Shown here: positions 55,265-64,000 of the stretch, in pieces
Layout of the letters: every line of letters starts with the position of its first letter
Position numbering within the stretch: the first letter of the stretch is position 1
Assembly: GCF_000744945.1 (NCBI RefSeq)
Contig: NZ_JQMX01000001.1
Span: 434,001-498,000 of the forward strand
Length of the DNA: 64,000 nt
Direction of reading: 5' to 3'
From: Carnobacterium maltaromaticum DSM 20342
Lineage (GTDB): Bacteria > Bacillota > Bacilli > Lactobacillales > Carnobacteriaceae
The notes under the pieces: generated by a model
Database searches by the model: none
What the model was told of the DNA's origin: nothing
What the model saw: the letters and a program-made list of their open reading frames with translations, nothing else
Position numbers and translations under genes: made by a program

Positions 55265-56590
55265 ATGGCATTTCAAAAACCAAAAGGAACCGTGGATATT
55301 CTTCCAGGTGTTTCAAAAAAATGGCAGTATGTGGAAGAAATTTCAAGAATGGTGATGGGGGATTATCAATTCCATGAAATGAGAACCCCAATTTTCGAAA
55401 GTTATGAGTTGTTTTCTAGAGGAGTAGGAGAAACAAGTGATATTGTTTCAAAAGAAATGTATGACTTTATGGATAAAGGTGATCGTCGATTAGCTTTAAG
55501 ACCAGAAGGAACAGCCGCAATTGTGCGTGCATATGTTGAAAATAAATTATTTGGACCTGAGCATAGCAACCCTTATAAAGTCTATTATATGGGACCTATG
55601 TTTCGTTATGAACGCCCACAAGGTGGAAGACAACGTCAATTCCACCAGTTAGGTGTTGAAGTTTTTGGTAGCAATAATCCAGCGACGGATGTTGAAACAA
55701 TGGCTTTAGCAATGGATCTTTTTCACCAATTTGGTTTAAAAGAATTTAAATTAGTGATTAATTCGTTAGGTGATAAAACGAGCCGTGATGCCTATCGTGC
55801 CGCTTTAATTGCGTACCTTGAACCACATTTTGATGAACTAAGTCATGATTCGCAAGTTCGTTTACACAAAAATCCATTACGTGTTTTAGACAGCAAAGAT
55901 AAAAAAGATAATGAAATTGTAAAAAATGCGCCTTCTATTTTAGATTTCTTAAATGAAGAGTCTAGTAACCACTTTGAAACAGTGAAAACAATGTTAGAAG
56001 CGTTAGAGATTCCATTTGAATTAGATCATAAAATGGTCCGCGGACTAGATTACTATAATCACACTATTTTTGAAATAATGAGTGATGCAGATGGTTTTGG
56101 TTCTTTAACAACCCTATGTGCAGGTGGTCGTTACAATGGATTGGTGGAAGAAATCGGTGGACCAGAAACACCTGGTTTTGGTTTCGGAATGGGACTAGAA
56201 AGATTAATGATTGCACTTGACTCTGAAAACGTTGAAATTCCTGAATTGAATGAATTAGATGTCTATGTTGTTGGTTTAGGAGATGAAACTAATATTGAAA
56301 CATTGAAACTAGTTCAAAACATTCGAGAATTCGGTTTTTCTGCTGAACGAGATTATCTAAATCGTAAAGCAAAAGCGCAGTTCAAAACAGCAGCTAAATT
56401 AAATGCTAAAGTTGTACTAACAGTTGGTGAATCAGAATTAGAAAACCAAGTAGTTAACTTTAAAGTAATGAAAACTGGTAAACAAGAAACGGTTTCAATG
56501 AAAGAAATCTATCAAAATTTTGATAAAGTCTTTAATTTGCAAACAACAGATATGACAGCATTTAATGACTTTTTCAACAAGGAAGACTAA
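55265..56590 (+). CDS. hisS: histidyl-tRNA synthetase
   Basis: HisS attaches histidine to tRNA-His. Class II motifs are visible: motif 1 around [16 protein letters not shown], motif 2 in [26 protein letters not shown], the His-A stretch [13 protein letters not shown] and motif 3 in [16 protein letters not shown]. An anticodon-binding domain follows. The length of 441 residues is slightly longer than the common 420-430 because of a C-terminal extension. AAGGAG lies 11 bases before the ATG. It is in an operon with aspS under T-box control. Confidence 0.97.
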   Translation: MAFQKPKGTVDILPGVSKKWQYVEEISRMVMGDYQFHEMRTPIFESYELFSRGVGETSDIVSKEMYDFMDKGDRRLALRPEGTAAIVRAYVENKLFGPEHSNPYKVYYMGPMFRYERPQGGRQRQFHQLGVEVFGSNNPATDVETMALAMDLFHQFGLKEFKLVINSLGDKTSRDAYRAALIAYLEPHFDELSHDSQVRLHKNPLRVLDSKDKKDNEIVKNAPSILDFLNEESSNHFETVKTMLEALEIPFELDHKMVRGLDYYNHTIFEIMSDADGFGSLTTLCAGGRYNGLVEEIGGPETPGFGFGMGLERLMIALDSENVEIPELNELDVYVVGLGDETNIETLKLVQNIREFGFSAERDYLNRKAKAQFKTAAKLNAKVVLTVGESELENQVVNFKVMKTGKQETVSMKEIYQNFDKVFNLQTTDMTAFNDFFNKED

Positions 56591-56620
56591 GAATTAATTA
56601 GACTAGGAGTGAAGAAATAG

Positions 56621-58405
56621 ATGGCAAAACGGACTATATATGCAGGGCAAGTATCAGAAGAATTAGTTGGACAAGAAATTACTTTAAAAGGATGGGTACA
56701 AAAGAGAAGAAATCATGGAGATCTAATTTTTATTGATCTACGTGATCGTGAAGGACTCGTGCAAATTGTGTTTAATCCAACTTTTTCAAAAGAGGCACTA
56801 GAAATTGCTGAAAAAGTTAGAAGTGAATACGTAATTGAAGTAACTGGTAAAGTTGTTAAACGCGAGGCGGATGCAATCAATCCAAATCTTGCTACAGGAG
56901 CAGTCGAACTTGAAGCAACAAAATTAACCGTTCTAAATAAAGCCAAGACAACCCCATTTTATATTGAAGATGGCGTTAGTGTTTCAGATGAAAAACGTTT
57001 GGAATATCGCTATTTAGATTTACGTCGTCCTGAAATGGCTAAAAGCATTATTATGCGTCACGGAATTACAAAATCAATTCGTGATTATTTAGACCATGAT
57101 GGTTTTATTGATATTGAAACACCTTATATGACAAAATCAACACCTGAAGGAGCTAGAGATTATCTAGTCCCATCTCGTGTTCATCCAGGTCATTTTTATG
57201 CTTTGCCACAATCGCCACAGTTATTTAAACAATTACTGATGGGTGCTGGATTCGATCGTTATTACCAAATCGTTCGTTGTTTCCGTGATGAAGATTTACG
57301 TGGTGATCGTCAACCTGAGTTTACTCAAATTGATATCGAAACGAGCTTTTTAGAAGCGGAAGAAATTCAAGATTTAACAGAAGGTTTACTGAAAAAAGTG
57401 ATGGAAGATGTGAAAGGCGTTAAGATAGATTTGCCATTACCTCGTATGGACTATGATGAAGCGATTAGTCGTTATGGTAGCGACAAGCCAGATGTTCGTT
57501 TTGGTTTAGAACTTGTTCAACTTAGTGAAGCAATGAAAGACTCAAGTTTCAAAGTATTTAGTGGAGCAATTGCTAACGGTGGAGAAGTTAAAGGAATTAA
57601 CGTTAAAGGTGCTGCAACAAAATTCACTCGTAAAGAAATCGATGAATTAGGTACATTTGCAAGTGTTTATGGCGCTAAAGGTTTGGCGTGGTTAAAAGTA
57701 GAAGAAACAGGACTTACTGGACCAATTGCGCGTTTCTTTACAGAAGATAGCGAGACAATTATTCAGGCAATGGATGCAGAAGCAGGTGATTTATTATTAT
57801 TTGTCGCTGATAAGAAATCTGTCGTTGCAGATACTTTAGGAGCACTTCGTTTGAAATTAGGTAAAGAGTTGGATTTAATTGATGAATCACAATTTGCTTT
57901 CCTATGGGTTGTAAACTGGCCATTGCTTGAATTTGATGAAGAAAATAATCGTTATACTTCAGCTCACCATCCATTTACTATGCCGAAAGAGTCAGATATT
58001 GAGTTGTTGACAACAGATCCAAGTAAAGTTTATGCAGAAGCCTATGATATTGTTTTAAATGGGTATGAATTAGGTGGTGGATCATTACGTATCCATTCTC
58101 GTGATATTCAAGAAAAAATGTTCACAGCATTAGGTTTTACTAAAAAAGCTGCAGAGGAACAATTTGGTTTCTTGCTAGAAGCTTTAGATTATGGATTTCC
58201 ACCACATGGCGGAATCGCATTAGGTTTAGATCGTCTAGCAATGCTTTTAGCAGGAAAAGAAAATATTCGTGAAGTCATTGCTTTTCCTAAAAATGGAAAA
58301 GCAGTTGATCCGCTGACTGCTGCACCAAGTATTGTTAGCCCAGCCCAACTGGATGAGTTATCAATTAAGACAACTCGTATTGAAGCAGAAGAAGAAACAG
58401 AATAA
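56621..58405 (+). CDS. aspS: aspartyl-tRNA synthetase
   Basis: AspS attaches aspartate to tRNA-Asp. An N-terminal OB anticodon domain ([22 protein letters not shown]) is followed by the class II core with motif 2 ([25 protein letters not shown]). A bacterial GAD insertion and motif 3 ([16 protein letters not shown]) come next. The length of 594 residues is typical. No gatCAB genes lie in the window, so discriminating versus non-discriminating type cannot be judged from context. It is co-transcribed with hisS. Confidence 0.97.
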   Translation: MAKRTIYAGQVSEELVGQEITLKGWVQKRRNHGDLIFIDLRDREGLVQIVFNPTFSKEALEIAEKVRSEYVIEVTGKVVKREADAINPNLATGAVELEATKLTVLNKAKTTPFYIEDGVSVSDEKRLEYRYLDLRRPEMAKSIIMRHGITKSIRDYLDHDGFIDIETPYMTKSTPEGARDYLVPSRVHPGHFYALPQSPQLFKQLLMGAGFDRYYQIVRCFRDEDLRGDRQPEFTQIDIETSFLEAEEIQDLTEGLLKKVMEDVKGVKIDLPLPRMDYDEAISRYGSDKPDVRFGLELVQLSEAMKDSSFKVFSGAIANGGEVKGINVKGAATKFTRKEIDELGTFASVYGAKGLAWLKVEETGLTGPIARFFTEDSETIIQAMDAEAGDLLLFVADKKSVVADTLGALRLKLGKELDLIDESQFAFLWVVNWPLLEFDEENNRYTSAHHPFTMPKESDIELLTTDPSKVYAEAYDIVLNGYELGGGSLRIHSRDIQEKMFTALGFTKKAAEEQFGFLLEALDYGFPPHGGIALGLDRLAMLLAGKENIREVIAFPKNGKAVDPLTAAPSIVSPAQLDELSIKTTRIEAEEETE

Positions 58406-58428
58406 ATTAGGTAAAAGCAGGGTAGATT

Positions 58429-58474
58429 GAGCAGTTAAATCAGGATTTCAAACTCTTGATTTAACTGCTCTTTA
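58429..58474 (+). terminator. terminator of hisS-aspS
   Basis: GAGCAGTTAAATCA and TGATTTAACTGCTC form a perfect 14-bp stem around a 14-base loop, followed by a T-run. Confidence 0.93.
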
Positions 58475-58613
58475 TTATTTATTTTTTTATGTCCCAAATA
58501 GATTACTAAAAAAATAAAACATTAATTGGATACAGCTTGCAATATCAGTTGTTTTTTGCCAAAATAGAGATGGGTTGAATGAATAAAAATGGAACAAGAG
58601 GAGGAGATACAAA

Positions 58614-59651
58614 ATGAATAAAAAGAGATGGACAGCAATTGGAATCGCTGTAGGGTTGTTTCTGTTATCCTTTGCTTCGACTTATATGATGGGCGTTGTA
58701 AAAAAAGAAAAAGATCAAACAGATTCTTTAACAGGAACCTATCAGTCCTTATTTGGCGAAGATCAAGTTTCTAAAACGATTATTGAAGACGGTTCGACCG
58801 ATAAACAAATTGCTGTTTTAACTGTTGATGGAACGATTGTATCCGGAGGCACTTCAGGACTTTTTGGCAGTGCGGGTTACGATCATGCTGCTTTTATGCA
58901 ACAATTACAATGGATTGAAGAAGATAAAGCAGTAAAAGGAATCGTTTTAGTGGTGAATTCACCAGGTGGTGGTACCTTTGAAAGTGCTCAAATCAAAGAT
59001 AAACTAGTTGAAATTAAAAATAAAACGAAAAAGCCTTTGTATGTTTCGATGCAAAATATGGCTGCTAGTGGTGGCTACTATATCTCCGCCAACGCAGATA
59101 AAATTTTTGCAACCGAAGAAACCATGACTGGCTCAATTGGTGTAATTATGTCTGGCTTAAATTATAGCGGGCTTTATGACAAATTAGGTATTAGTGATAC
59201 CACAATCAAAAGTGGCGAATATAAAGATATTATGTCACAATCAAGACCAGTAACAGATGGCGATAAAGCCATTTTACAAACCATGATTGATGATTCCTAT
59301 GCTCGTTTTGTAAATGTTATTGTAGAAGGACGAGAAATGGATGAGGCTCGTGTTCGAGAATTGGCAGATGGGCGTATTTACGATGGTGCTCAAGCTAAAA
59401 GTGTGGGTTTAGTTGATGAAATTGGCTATAAAGAAGATGCGATTAACGCATTGAAAAAGGATTTTAATTTAAAAAATGCACAAGTTTTTGAATATCAAGC
59501 AGCTAGTTTTCCCTTGAGTAGTCTACTATTCTCTAAAGCCAGTAGTGCACTTGCACCAGAAAAAAACACTGTTTCAGAGCTGAATCGCTTAATTGAAAAA
59601 TTCGGAACCGTAGAATCACCTAAAATGATGTATTTGTACGGAGGTGAATGA
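58614..59651 (+). CDS. sppA: signal peptide peptidase SppA (S49)
   Basis: SppA degrades leftover signal peptides at the membrane surface. An N-terminal anchor helix (about 7-27) is followed by the S49 catalytic domain. The dyad is visible: Ser152 in QNMAASGGYYISANAD and Lys204 in SGEYKDIMSQSRP. VVNSPGGGTFESAQI and TMTGSIGVIM are also typical. The length of 345 residues is that of the short Gram-positive type. AAGAGGAGGAG lies upstream of the ATG. It overlaps the ribosome binding site of the following RDD gene. Confidence 0.95.
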   Translation: MNKKRWTAIGIAVGLFLLSFASTYMMGVVKKEKDQTDSLTGTYQSLFGEDQVSKTIIEDGSTDKQIAVLTVDGTIVSGGTSGLFGSAGYDHAAFMQQLQWIEEDKAVKGIVLVVNSPGGGTFESAQIKDKLVEIKNKTKKPLYVSMQNMAASGGYYISANADKIFATEETMTGSIGVIMSGLNYSGLYDKLGISDTTIKSGEYKDIMSQSRPVTDGDKAILQTMIDDSYARFVNVIVEGREMDEARVRELADGRIYDGAQAKSVGLVDEIGYKEDAINALKKDFNLKNAQVFEYQAASFPLSSLLFSKASSALAPEKNTVSELNRLIEKFGTVESPKMMYLYGGE

Positions 59652-59652
59652 G

Positions 59653-60420
59653 ATGGATAGAGAATTTTTAAATAAAAAAATTGACTCCGAAGAAGAAAAA
59701 AAATCTTCAACTAGACAATTTAGTAAAGAGGAATTTCAAGCAGAGTTGGTGAAAGAAGAATTAAGCAGTAAAGAGCCTTCTTTTGAAACACAGGGCATAA
59801 AATTATCAAGTAACATACCTACTAGTCAAAAAAAATTAAGTTCGCCAAGTACAGAGGAAAAAGAGTCCCCACTTGAAAATACCCTCAGTACGAGAGAAAT
59901 AAGAAGGCAATATTGGCAAGAGAAGCAAGTGAAAGAAGATTTAGAAAATCGCCCGTTCCATCGCTATCCTGATTATTTTTATGGAGGTTTATGGTTGAGA
60001 TTGTTTGCCTACCTTGTTGATTTAATCGTTATTCAAAGTATTGGTCGAATCGCCGTTAATAATATGTTTACAGCATTCAATTTGCCGAAGGATACTGCAA
60101 GTTTTAGCTACTATACATTAGCTCATTTGGCTGTTTATTTACTTTATTTTATTCTAATGACAAAATTCACCAATGGGCAAACTGTTGGGAAAATGATTTT
60201 TGGATTGCGAGTAGTCTGTTTTAAAGAGCAAAATTTAAGTTGGAGCACAGTTCTTGTTCGTGAAGGATTCTGTCGCTATTTTTTAAATCTAAGTATTCTA
60301 AGAGCGCTATATTTAGTATTGCTCTTTACACCTCAAAAACAACATGTCGGGGATTTGCTTTCCGATACCTCAGTTGTGTCTGAGAATTTATTGAAAGCCA
60401 GCCAACTAGATCCTGTTTAA
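59653..60420 (+). CDS. RDD-family membrane protein
   Basis: The 255-residue protein has a charged, disordered N-terminal half (about 1-100, rich in Glu, Lys and Ser) and a C-terminal RDD membrane domain. This has GGLWLRLFAYLVDLIVIQSIGR (the Arg-Asp pair), TNGQTVGKMIFGLRVV and a third helix. In Firmicutes such genes often follow sppA, and some RDD proteins are proposed Na+/H+ antiporters, but the role here is open. The ATG at 59653, behind GGAGGTG, is better than the GTG at 59644. Confidence 0.85.
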   Translation: MDREFLNKKIDSEEEKKSSTRQFSKEEFQAELVKEELSSKEPSFETQGIKLSSNIPTSQKKLSSPSTEEKESPLENTLSTREIRRQYWQEKQVKEDLENRPFHRYPDYFYGGLWLRLFAYLVDLIVIQSIGRIAVNNMFTAFNLPKDTASFSYYTLAHLAVYLLYFILMTKFTNGQTVGKMIFGLRVVCFKEQNLSWSTVLVREGFCRYFLNLSILRALYLVLLFTPQKQHVGDLLSDTSVVSENLLKASQLDPV

Positions 60421-60423
60421 CTT

Positions 60424-60458
60424 AAAAAGGTCCTTCTAAGTGCAGAAGGACCTTTTTT
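60424..60458. terminator. bidirectional terminator after the RDD gene
   Basis: AAAAAGGTCCTTCT and AGAAGGACCTTTTT form a 14-bp stem with a 6-base loop. A and T runs on both sides serve the convergent nitroreductase gene too. Confidence 0.93.
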
Positions 60459-60465
60459 CGTATAG

Positions 60466-61212
60466 CTAATACTTTAGCAAGTTTTGTGCATGAATCATTT
60501 CTAATAATTTCATCCGTCCAGGGTGTTTTAAATCCATACTTTTAGTCGCTTGATTTGTAAAACTATCAATGCGAGTATTTGCATTTCTTAAATCATAGTA
60601 CTCTGTTACAACTGAATCGTAGTCTGCTAAAGCTTCCTGAGGTTCACTTTGAACCTTGTAAGTATTTTCATGATAAATATGAGCCATTGGCAAACGTGGT
60701 TTTAATTGTGGTTCTTGGTCAGGATAGCCAACAGCTAAACCAACGACAGGGAACGTTTGAGTAGGTAATTCTAAAATTTCAATAACTTTTTCTGCATTGT
60801 TCAAAAGGCTTCCTAAGAATACACCCCCAAGTCCGAGACTTTCTGCAGCTAATAAAGTTGTTTGAGCAGCTAAACTAGCATCTGTAAAACCTACTAAGAA
60901 ACGATCAGTGGACTCTAAAACAGTCGTATCTTTTTCATTTTTTTCAGCAATTTGTTTATTGCGGTTTAAATCAGCAACAAAAACGAAAAGATGACCTGCT
61001 TCAGCAATGTAAGGTTGATTGCCAACTTCGGCTAGTTGTTGTTTTTTTATAGGATCTGTGACACCAATAATAGAATAAGATTGCATAAAACTACTAGTTG
61101 ATGTATGTTGAGCTGCTGTTACTAGAAGTTCAACTTGCTCCTTACTTAAAGTAGTTTCTTTAAATTTTCGAATACTTTTATGTTTGATAATTGTTTCAAT
61201 AACTGGATTCAT
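60466..61212 (-). CDS. NfsA-like FMN-dependent nitroreductase / flavin reductase
   Basis: A 248-residue flavoprotein of the NfsA/Frp branch. The FMN-binding pattern is visible: HKSIRKFKETTLSKEQVELL with the RSIR-like motif, a QSYSIIGV segment, and LAAESLGLGGVFLGSL. PVVGLAVGYPDQEPQLKPRLP is typical of this branch. Members reduce quinones, nitroaromatics or flavins with NADPH. The substrate is not deducible. It is a single-gene unit on the minus strand, divergent from nfo. Confidence 0.9.
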   Translation of the reverse strand: MNPVIETIIKHKSIRKFKETTLSKEQVELLVTAAQHTSTSSFMQSYSIIGVTDPIKKQQLAEVGNQPYIAEAGHLFVFVADLNRNKQIAEKNEKDTTVLESTDRFLVGFTDASLAAQTTLLAAESLGLGGVFLGSLLNNAEKVIEILELPTQTFPVVGLAVGYPDQEPQLKPRLPMAHIYHENTYKVQSEPQEALADYDSVVTEYYDLRNANTRIDSFTNQATKSMDLKHPGRMKLLEMIHAQNLLKY

Positions 61213-61350
61213 AGTTCATTCCTCACTTCATTATATTCTACTCTTTATTGTAACGTTAATTTATCATTTTGCAATAAATTATTTGTACTTTTAGACAATT
61301 TCACATACAATAGAGGAGATACTGCTAAAGAGAGAAAGAGGAGATAAATA

Positions 61351-62256
61351 ATGGTTTTAATAGGAAGTCATGTTTCGATGAGTGGAAAAAAAATGTTGCT
61401 TGGTGCGGCTGAAGAAGCAGCGAGCTACAATGCTGATACATTTATGATTTATACAGGTGCTCCTCAAAATACACGTCGAAAAGCAATTGAAGAGATGAAT
61501 ATTCCAGCTGGCGAAGCGTTTATGAAAGAACATAAACTATCAAATATTGTTGTTCATGCCCCTTATATTATCAATTTAGGTAATACAATTAAACCAGAAA
61601 ATTTTGGTTTTGCTACTCAATTTTTACGAGAAGAAATTGTTCGTTCTGAGGCTTTGGGAGCTAAACAGATAACTATGCATCCAGGTGCTCATGTTGGAGC
61701 AGGAGCTGATGCTGCAATTGCTCAAATTGTTAAAGGATTAAATGAAGTTCTAACGAAAGATCAAACGGCTCAAATTGCTCTTGAAACAATGGCTGGAAAA
61801 GGCACTGAGATTGGCCGTACTTTTGAAGAATTAGCTAAAATCATTGAAGGGGTAACACTAAATGAGAAATTATCTGTAACATTGGATACTTGTCATATCA
61901 ATGATGCAGGCTACAATGTCCGAGAAGATTTTGATGGTGTATTGGAAGAGTTTGACCGAATTATTGGATTAGACCGTTTGAAAGTTATCCATGTTAATGA
62001 TTCTAAAAATCCACAAGGTAGCCACAAAGATCGCCATGCAAATATTGGATTTGGAACAATTGGGTTTGAAGCCTTAAATAAAGTTGTTCATCATCCGAAA
62101 TTATCAGATCTAGCTAAGATATTAGAAACGCCTTATGTTGGGGAAGACAAGAAAGATAAAAAGGCACCATACGGCTATGAAATAAAAATGTTTAGAGAAC
62201 AGAAATTTAATCCTAATTTGATTGAAGATATTTTAAATCAAGTTGGATTTGAATAA
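61351..62256 (+). CDS. nfo: endonuclease IV
   Basis: Nfo cuts DNA at abasic sites in base excision repair. The 301-residue protein has a TIM-barrel fold with zinc ligands. [64 protein letters not shown] and [23 protein letters not shown] are all family signatures. It is complete and behind GAGGAG. It stands alone with its own terminator. Confidence 0.95.
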   Translation: MVLIGSHVSMSGKKMLLGAAEEAASYNADTFMIYTGAPQNTRRKAIEEMNIPAGEAFMKEHKLSNIVVHAPYIINLGNTIKPENFGFATQFLREEIVRSEALGAKQITMHPGAHVGAGADAAIAQIVKGLNEVLTKDQTAQIALETMAGKGTEIGRTFEELAKIIEGVTLNEKLSVTLDTCHINDAGYNVREDFDGVLEEFDRIIGLDRLKVIHVNDSKNPQGSHKDRHANIGFGTIGFEALNKVVHHPKLSDLAKILETPYVGEDKKDKKAPYGYEIKMFREQKFNPNLIEDILNQVGFE

Positions 62257-62267
62257 GATTATTATTG

Positions 62268-62307
62268 AACACCTGATTAAGTGATTGAAGACTTAATCAG
62301 GTGTTTT
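62268..62307 (+). terminator. terminator of nfo
   Basis: AACACCTGATTAAGT and ACTTAATCAGGTGTT form a 15-bp stem around an 8-base loop, followed by T residues. Confidence 0.9.
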
Positions 62308-62395
62308 CTTGCTAGATTAAAACGAATTCATTGGTTTAATAGAACTAAATGTGGCATAATATAATTATATATATTATGTTAAGGTGGGATGAGAA

Positions 62396-64000
62396 ATGAA
62401 GAAAAAGTTGGTTGGACTAGTTGTATTGTTGTTGGCTTTATGTTCATTTGACATGTTGGCACTAGCTGATGGTAGTTATGAAATAACGAGTTACGATGTC
62501 AATGTTGATTTACAAAAAGACGGTAGTGGAGAATTCAAAGAAGAAATAACCTATGATTTTGATGGGTCGTTTAATGGAGTATTTTATAATCTAGATCGAA
62601 CAGGTATTAAAGATGTAACAAACATTGAAGTAACTGTTAAAGGGAAAGATGGGCAAGAATCAGCTCCTTTTACTCAAAATGATTCAGAAAAAGTTGGGAC
62701 ATATCAGCTAACAGAAGAGAATAACTTTTTGAAATTTAAAGTTTTTCAAAAAGCGAATGATGAACAAAAAACAGTCGTTTATCGATACAAAATTCCAGAA
62801 GTAGTAACTAATTATACGGATACAGCAGAGTTTAATGGACGATTAATTGGTGCGGGTTGGGAAGATCCAATTGATAATATTATCATTCATATCAATTTAC
62901 CCCAAGCAGCTGAAAAAGGCACTTTACGAGCATGGGCTCATGGCGATTTAAGTGGGAAAATTGCTGTGATAAAGGATAAAAAAGTTCAACTTGAGGTTCC
63001 AAATAATCCAAGCAATACCTTTGTTGAAGCTCGAGTCATTTTTCCAACGGCTGTGACTCCAGATAATCCAAATGTTAAAAATGAAAAGCGCTTAGCTAAA
63101 ATTATGGCTGAAGAAAAAGAAATGGCTGAGGCGGCCAATAGAAAAAGACAAACAATTATGTGGATTTTTATTATTATAGCTGTGGTTTCAGTTGTGGTAG
63201 CAGTTGTTGGCTCTATTTGGGGTAGAAAAATAGCTCAAAAAAATAAATTCAAAGATCTTTTTGTTCCAGAACATTTGTATGAATTGCCAGAAGATATGAC
63301 ACCAGCAGTTATGTACAGTGCTACGAAGAATAAAGCGCCAAGGACTACTGAGATTACAGCGACTTTAATGGATTTAGTTCGAAAAAAACAAGTTACGATT
63401 GATGAGATTGAGATTGGTAAGTCGAAAAAAGGAAAAACAACATTTTTGTTAAAAAAAGTGTCTAATCCACCAGAGTTAACTTTACTGAGTCATGAGAAAT
63501 ATTTAATGAAATGGTTGTTTGACCAAGTTGGAAATGGCGAAGCAGTCACTTTGAAAATGATTGAAGACTATGGAAAGAAAGACCAAAAGAAAGCAAAAAA
63601 ATTTACTGATTCATATAAAAAATGGCAAGATAAAGTCAAATTAGCTGCAGATGAGAAAGGGTATATTTCAAAGACTAATACAAAAGCACTGACTTTTATT
63701 AGTGTTTATAGTATTTTCTTATTTATTTTATTAATTGTGACCTTAATTCTGATGGGTACGCTAAATGCTTTTTATCCACTTATAATGATTCTGCTTTTTG
63801 TAGTTTCAGTTATAAATGCAGTACAATGGATTGGTTTTTTCCCTGTCCGCACACTAGAAGGAGAAACAGCCGTTCGTCAATGGCAAGCCTTCTCTGATAT
63901 GTTACGCGATGTTAGCAATCTAAAAATGGCTGATGTTGGTTCATTAATTATTTGGGATCACTTTTTGGTTTATGCTATCTCATTAGGTGTTTCGACAGAA
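62396..64000 (+). CDS. DUF2207 membrane protein (5' part; runs off the window)
   Basis: The frame is open from the ATG at 62396 to the window end (535 codons), so the C-terminus is missing. A signal peptide (KKKLVGLVVLLLALCSFDMLALA) precedes the extracellular DUF2207 domain: SYEITSYDVNVDLQKDGSGEFKEEITYDF, then FNGRLIGAGWEDPIDNIIIHINLP. A membrane helix (IMWIFIIIAVVSVVVAVVG, from about 63,160) leads to a cytoplasmic part. Two more helices lie near 63,690-63,840. AAGGTGGGA precedes the ATG. Function is unknown in this common family. Confidence 0.9.
   Translation, partial: MKKKLVGLVVLLLALCSFDMLALADGSYEITSYDVNVDLQKDGSGEFKEEITYDFDGSFNGVFYNLDRTGIKDVTNIEVTVKGKDGQESAPFTQNDSEKVGTYQLTEENNFLKFKVFQKANDEQKTVVYRYKIPEVVTNYTDTAEFNGRLIGAGWEDPIDNIIIHINLPQAAEKGTLRAWAHGDLSGKIAVIKDKKVQLEVPNNPSNTFVEARVIFPTAVTPDNPNVKNEKRLAKIMAEEKEMAEAANRKRQTIMWIFIIIAVVSVVVAVVGSIWGRKIAQKNKFKDLFVPEHLYELPEDMTPAVMYSATKNKAPRTTEITATLMDLVRKKQVTIDEIEIGKSKKGKTTFLLKKVSNPPELTLLSHEKYLMKWLFDQVGNGEAVTLKMIEDYGKKDQKKAKKFTDSYKKWQDKVKLAADEKGYISKTNTKALTFISVYSIFLFILLIVTLILMGTLNAFYPLIMILLFVVSVINAVQWIGFFPVRTLEGETAVRQWQAFSDMLRDVSNLKMADVGSLIIWDHFLVYAISLGVSTE

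Overview
This 64 kb window looks like a chromosomal segment of a low-GC Gram-positive bacterium of the order Lactobacillales, most likely a Carnobacterium or Enterococcus relative. The evidence is the AT-rich sequence, strong AGGAGG ribosome binding sites, the Gram-positive type polymerase PolC, a CIRCE element at hrcA, a T-box leader at hisS-aspS, a WxL surface protein, a PRD-type mannitol regulator and an enterococcal-type IS30 element. The genus is inferred from gene content, not from a database match. I saw no rRNA or tRNA genes and no CRISPR array.

Layout. 1-6.5 kb: end of polC, then rimP-nusA-ylxR-ylxQ-infB-rbfA, the conserved translation/transcription operon, behind a promoter and a terminator-like leader hairpin. 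6.6-7.9 kb: two tandem paralogous genes of unknown function. 7.9-13.5 kb: lipid kinase and DegV on the minus strand, then truB-ribF-hemW-deaminase. 13.6-17.3 kb: argG-argH, a DUF1722 protein and a NUDIX hydrolase. 17.4-22.5 kb: the heat-shock operon hrcA-grpE-dnaK-dnaJ with CIRCE. 22.6-24.5 kb: lepA.

24.5-29.1 kb is a decayed integrative element or prophage remnant. It has a tyrosine integrase split by an IS30 copy, a membrane/OB-like putative lysogenic-conversion protein, an ImmA-type protease gene with a premature stop, an XRE repressor, an operator cluster and two small rightward genes. Replication, packaging and lysis genes are absent.

29.2-34.7 kb is an accessory stretch: a TraX-like membrane protein, a lipoprotein, several uncharacterised proteins, an LD-carboxypeptidase and a DUF4352 protein. 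34.7-40.4 kb is the mannitol operon mtlA-mtlR-mtlF-mtlD, with an MtlR-like palindrome and a cre site over the promoter. 41-44.9 kb holds mpg, a DUF3013 gene, prmA-rsmE and deoC. 45-50 kb encodes exported proteins: an M23 peptidase, a papain-like cysteine protease with Ig-like domains and a WxL protein. 50-53.2 kb is relA-dtd. 53.2-64 kb has an SH3b amidase, hisS-aspS, sppA, an RDD protein, a nitroreductase, endonuclease IV and the start of a DUF2207 membrane protein that runs off the window.

The least explained signal is a family of about 120-base structured repeats: one copy in the mtlA leader (about 34,994-35,117) and two in tandem in front of prmA (42,162-42,402). All lie in the same orientation just upstream of a ribosome binding site. 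Each folds into the same long hairpin, and the outer stem shows compensatory base changes between copies. I do not recognise it as a known RNA family.
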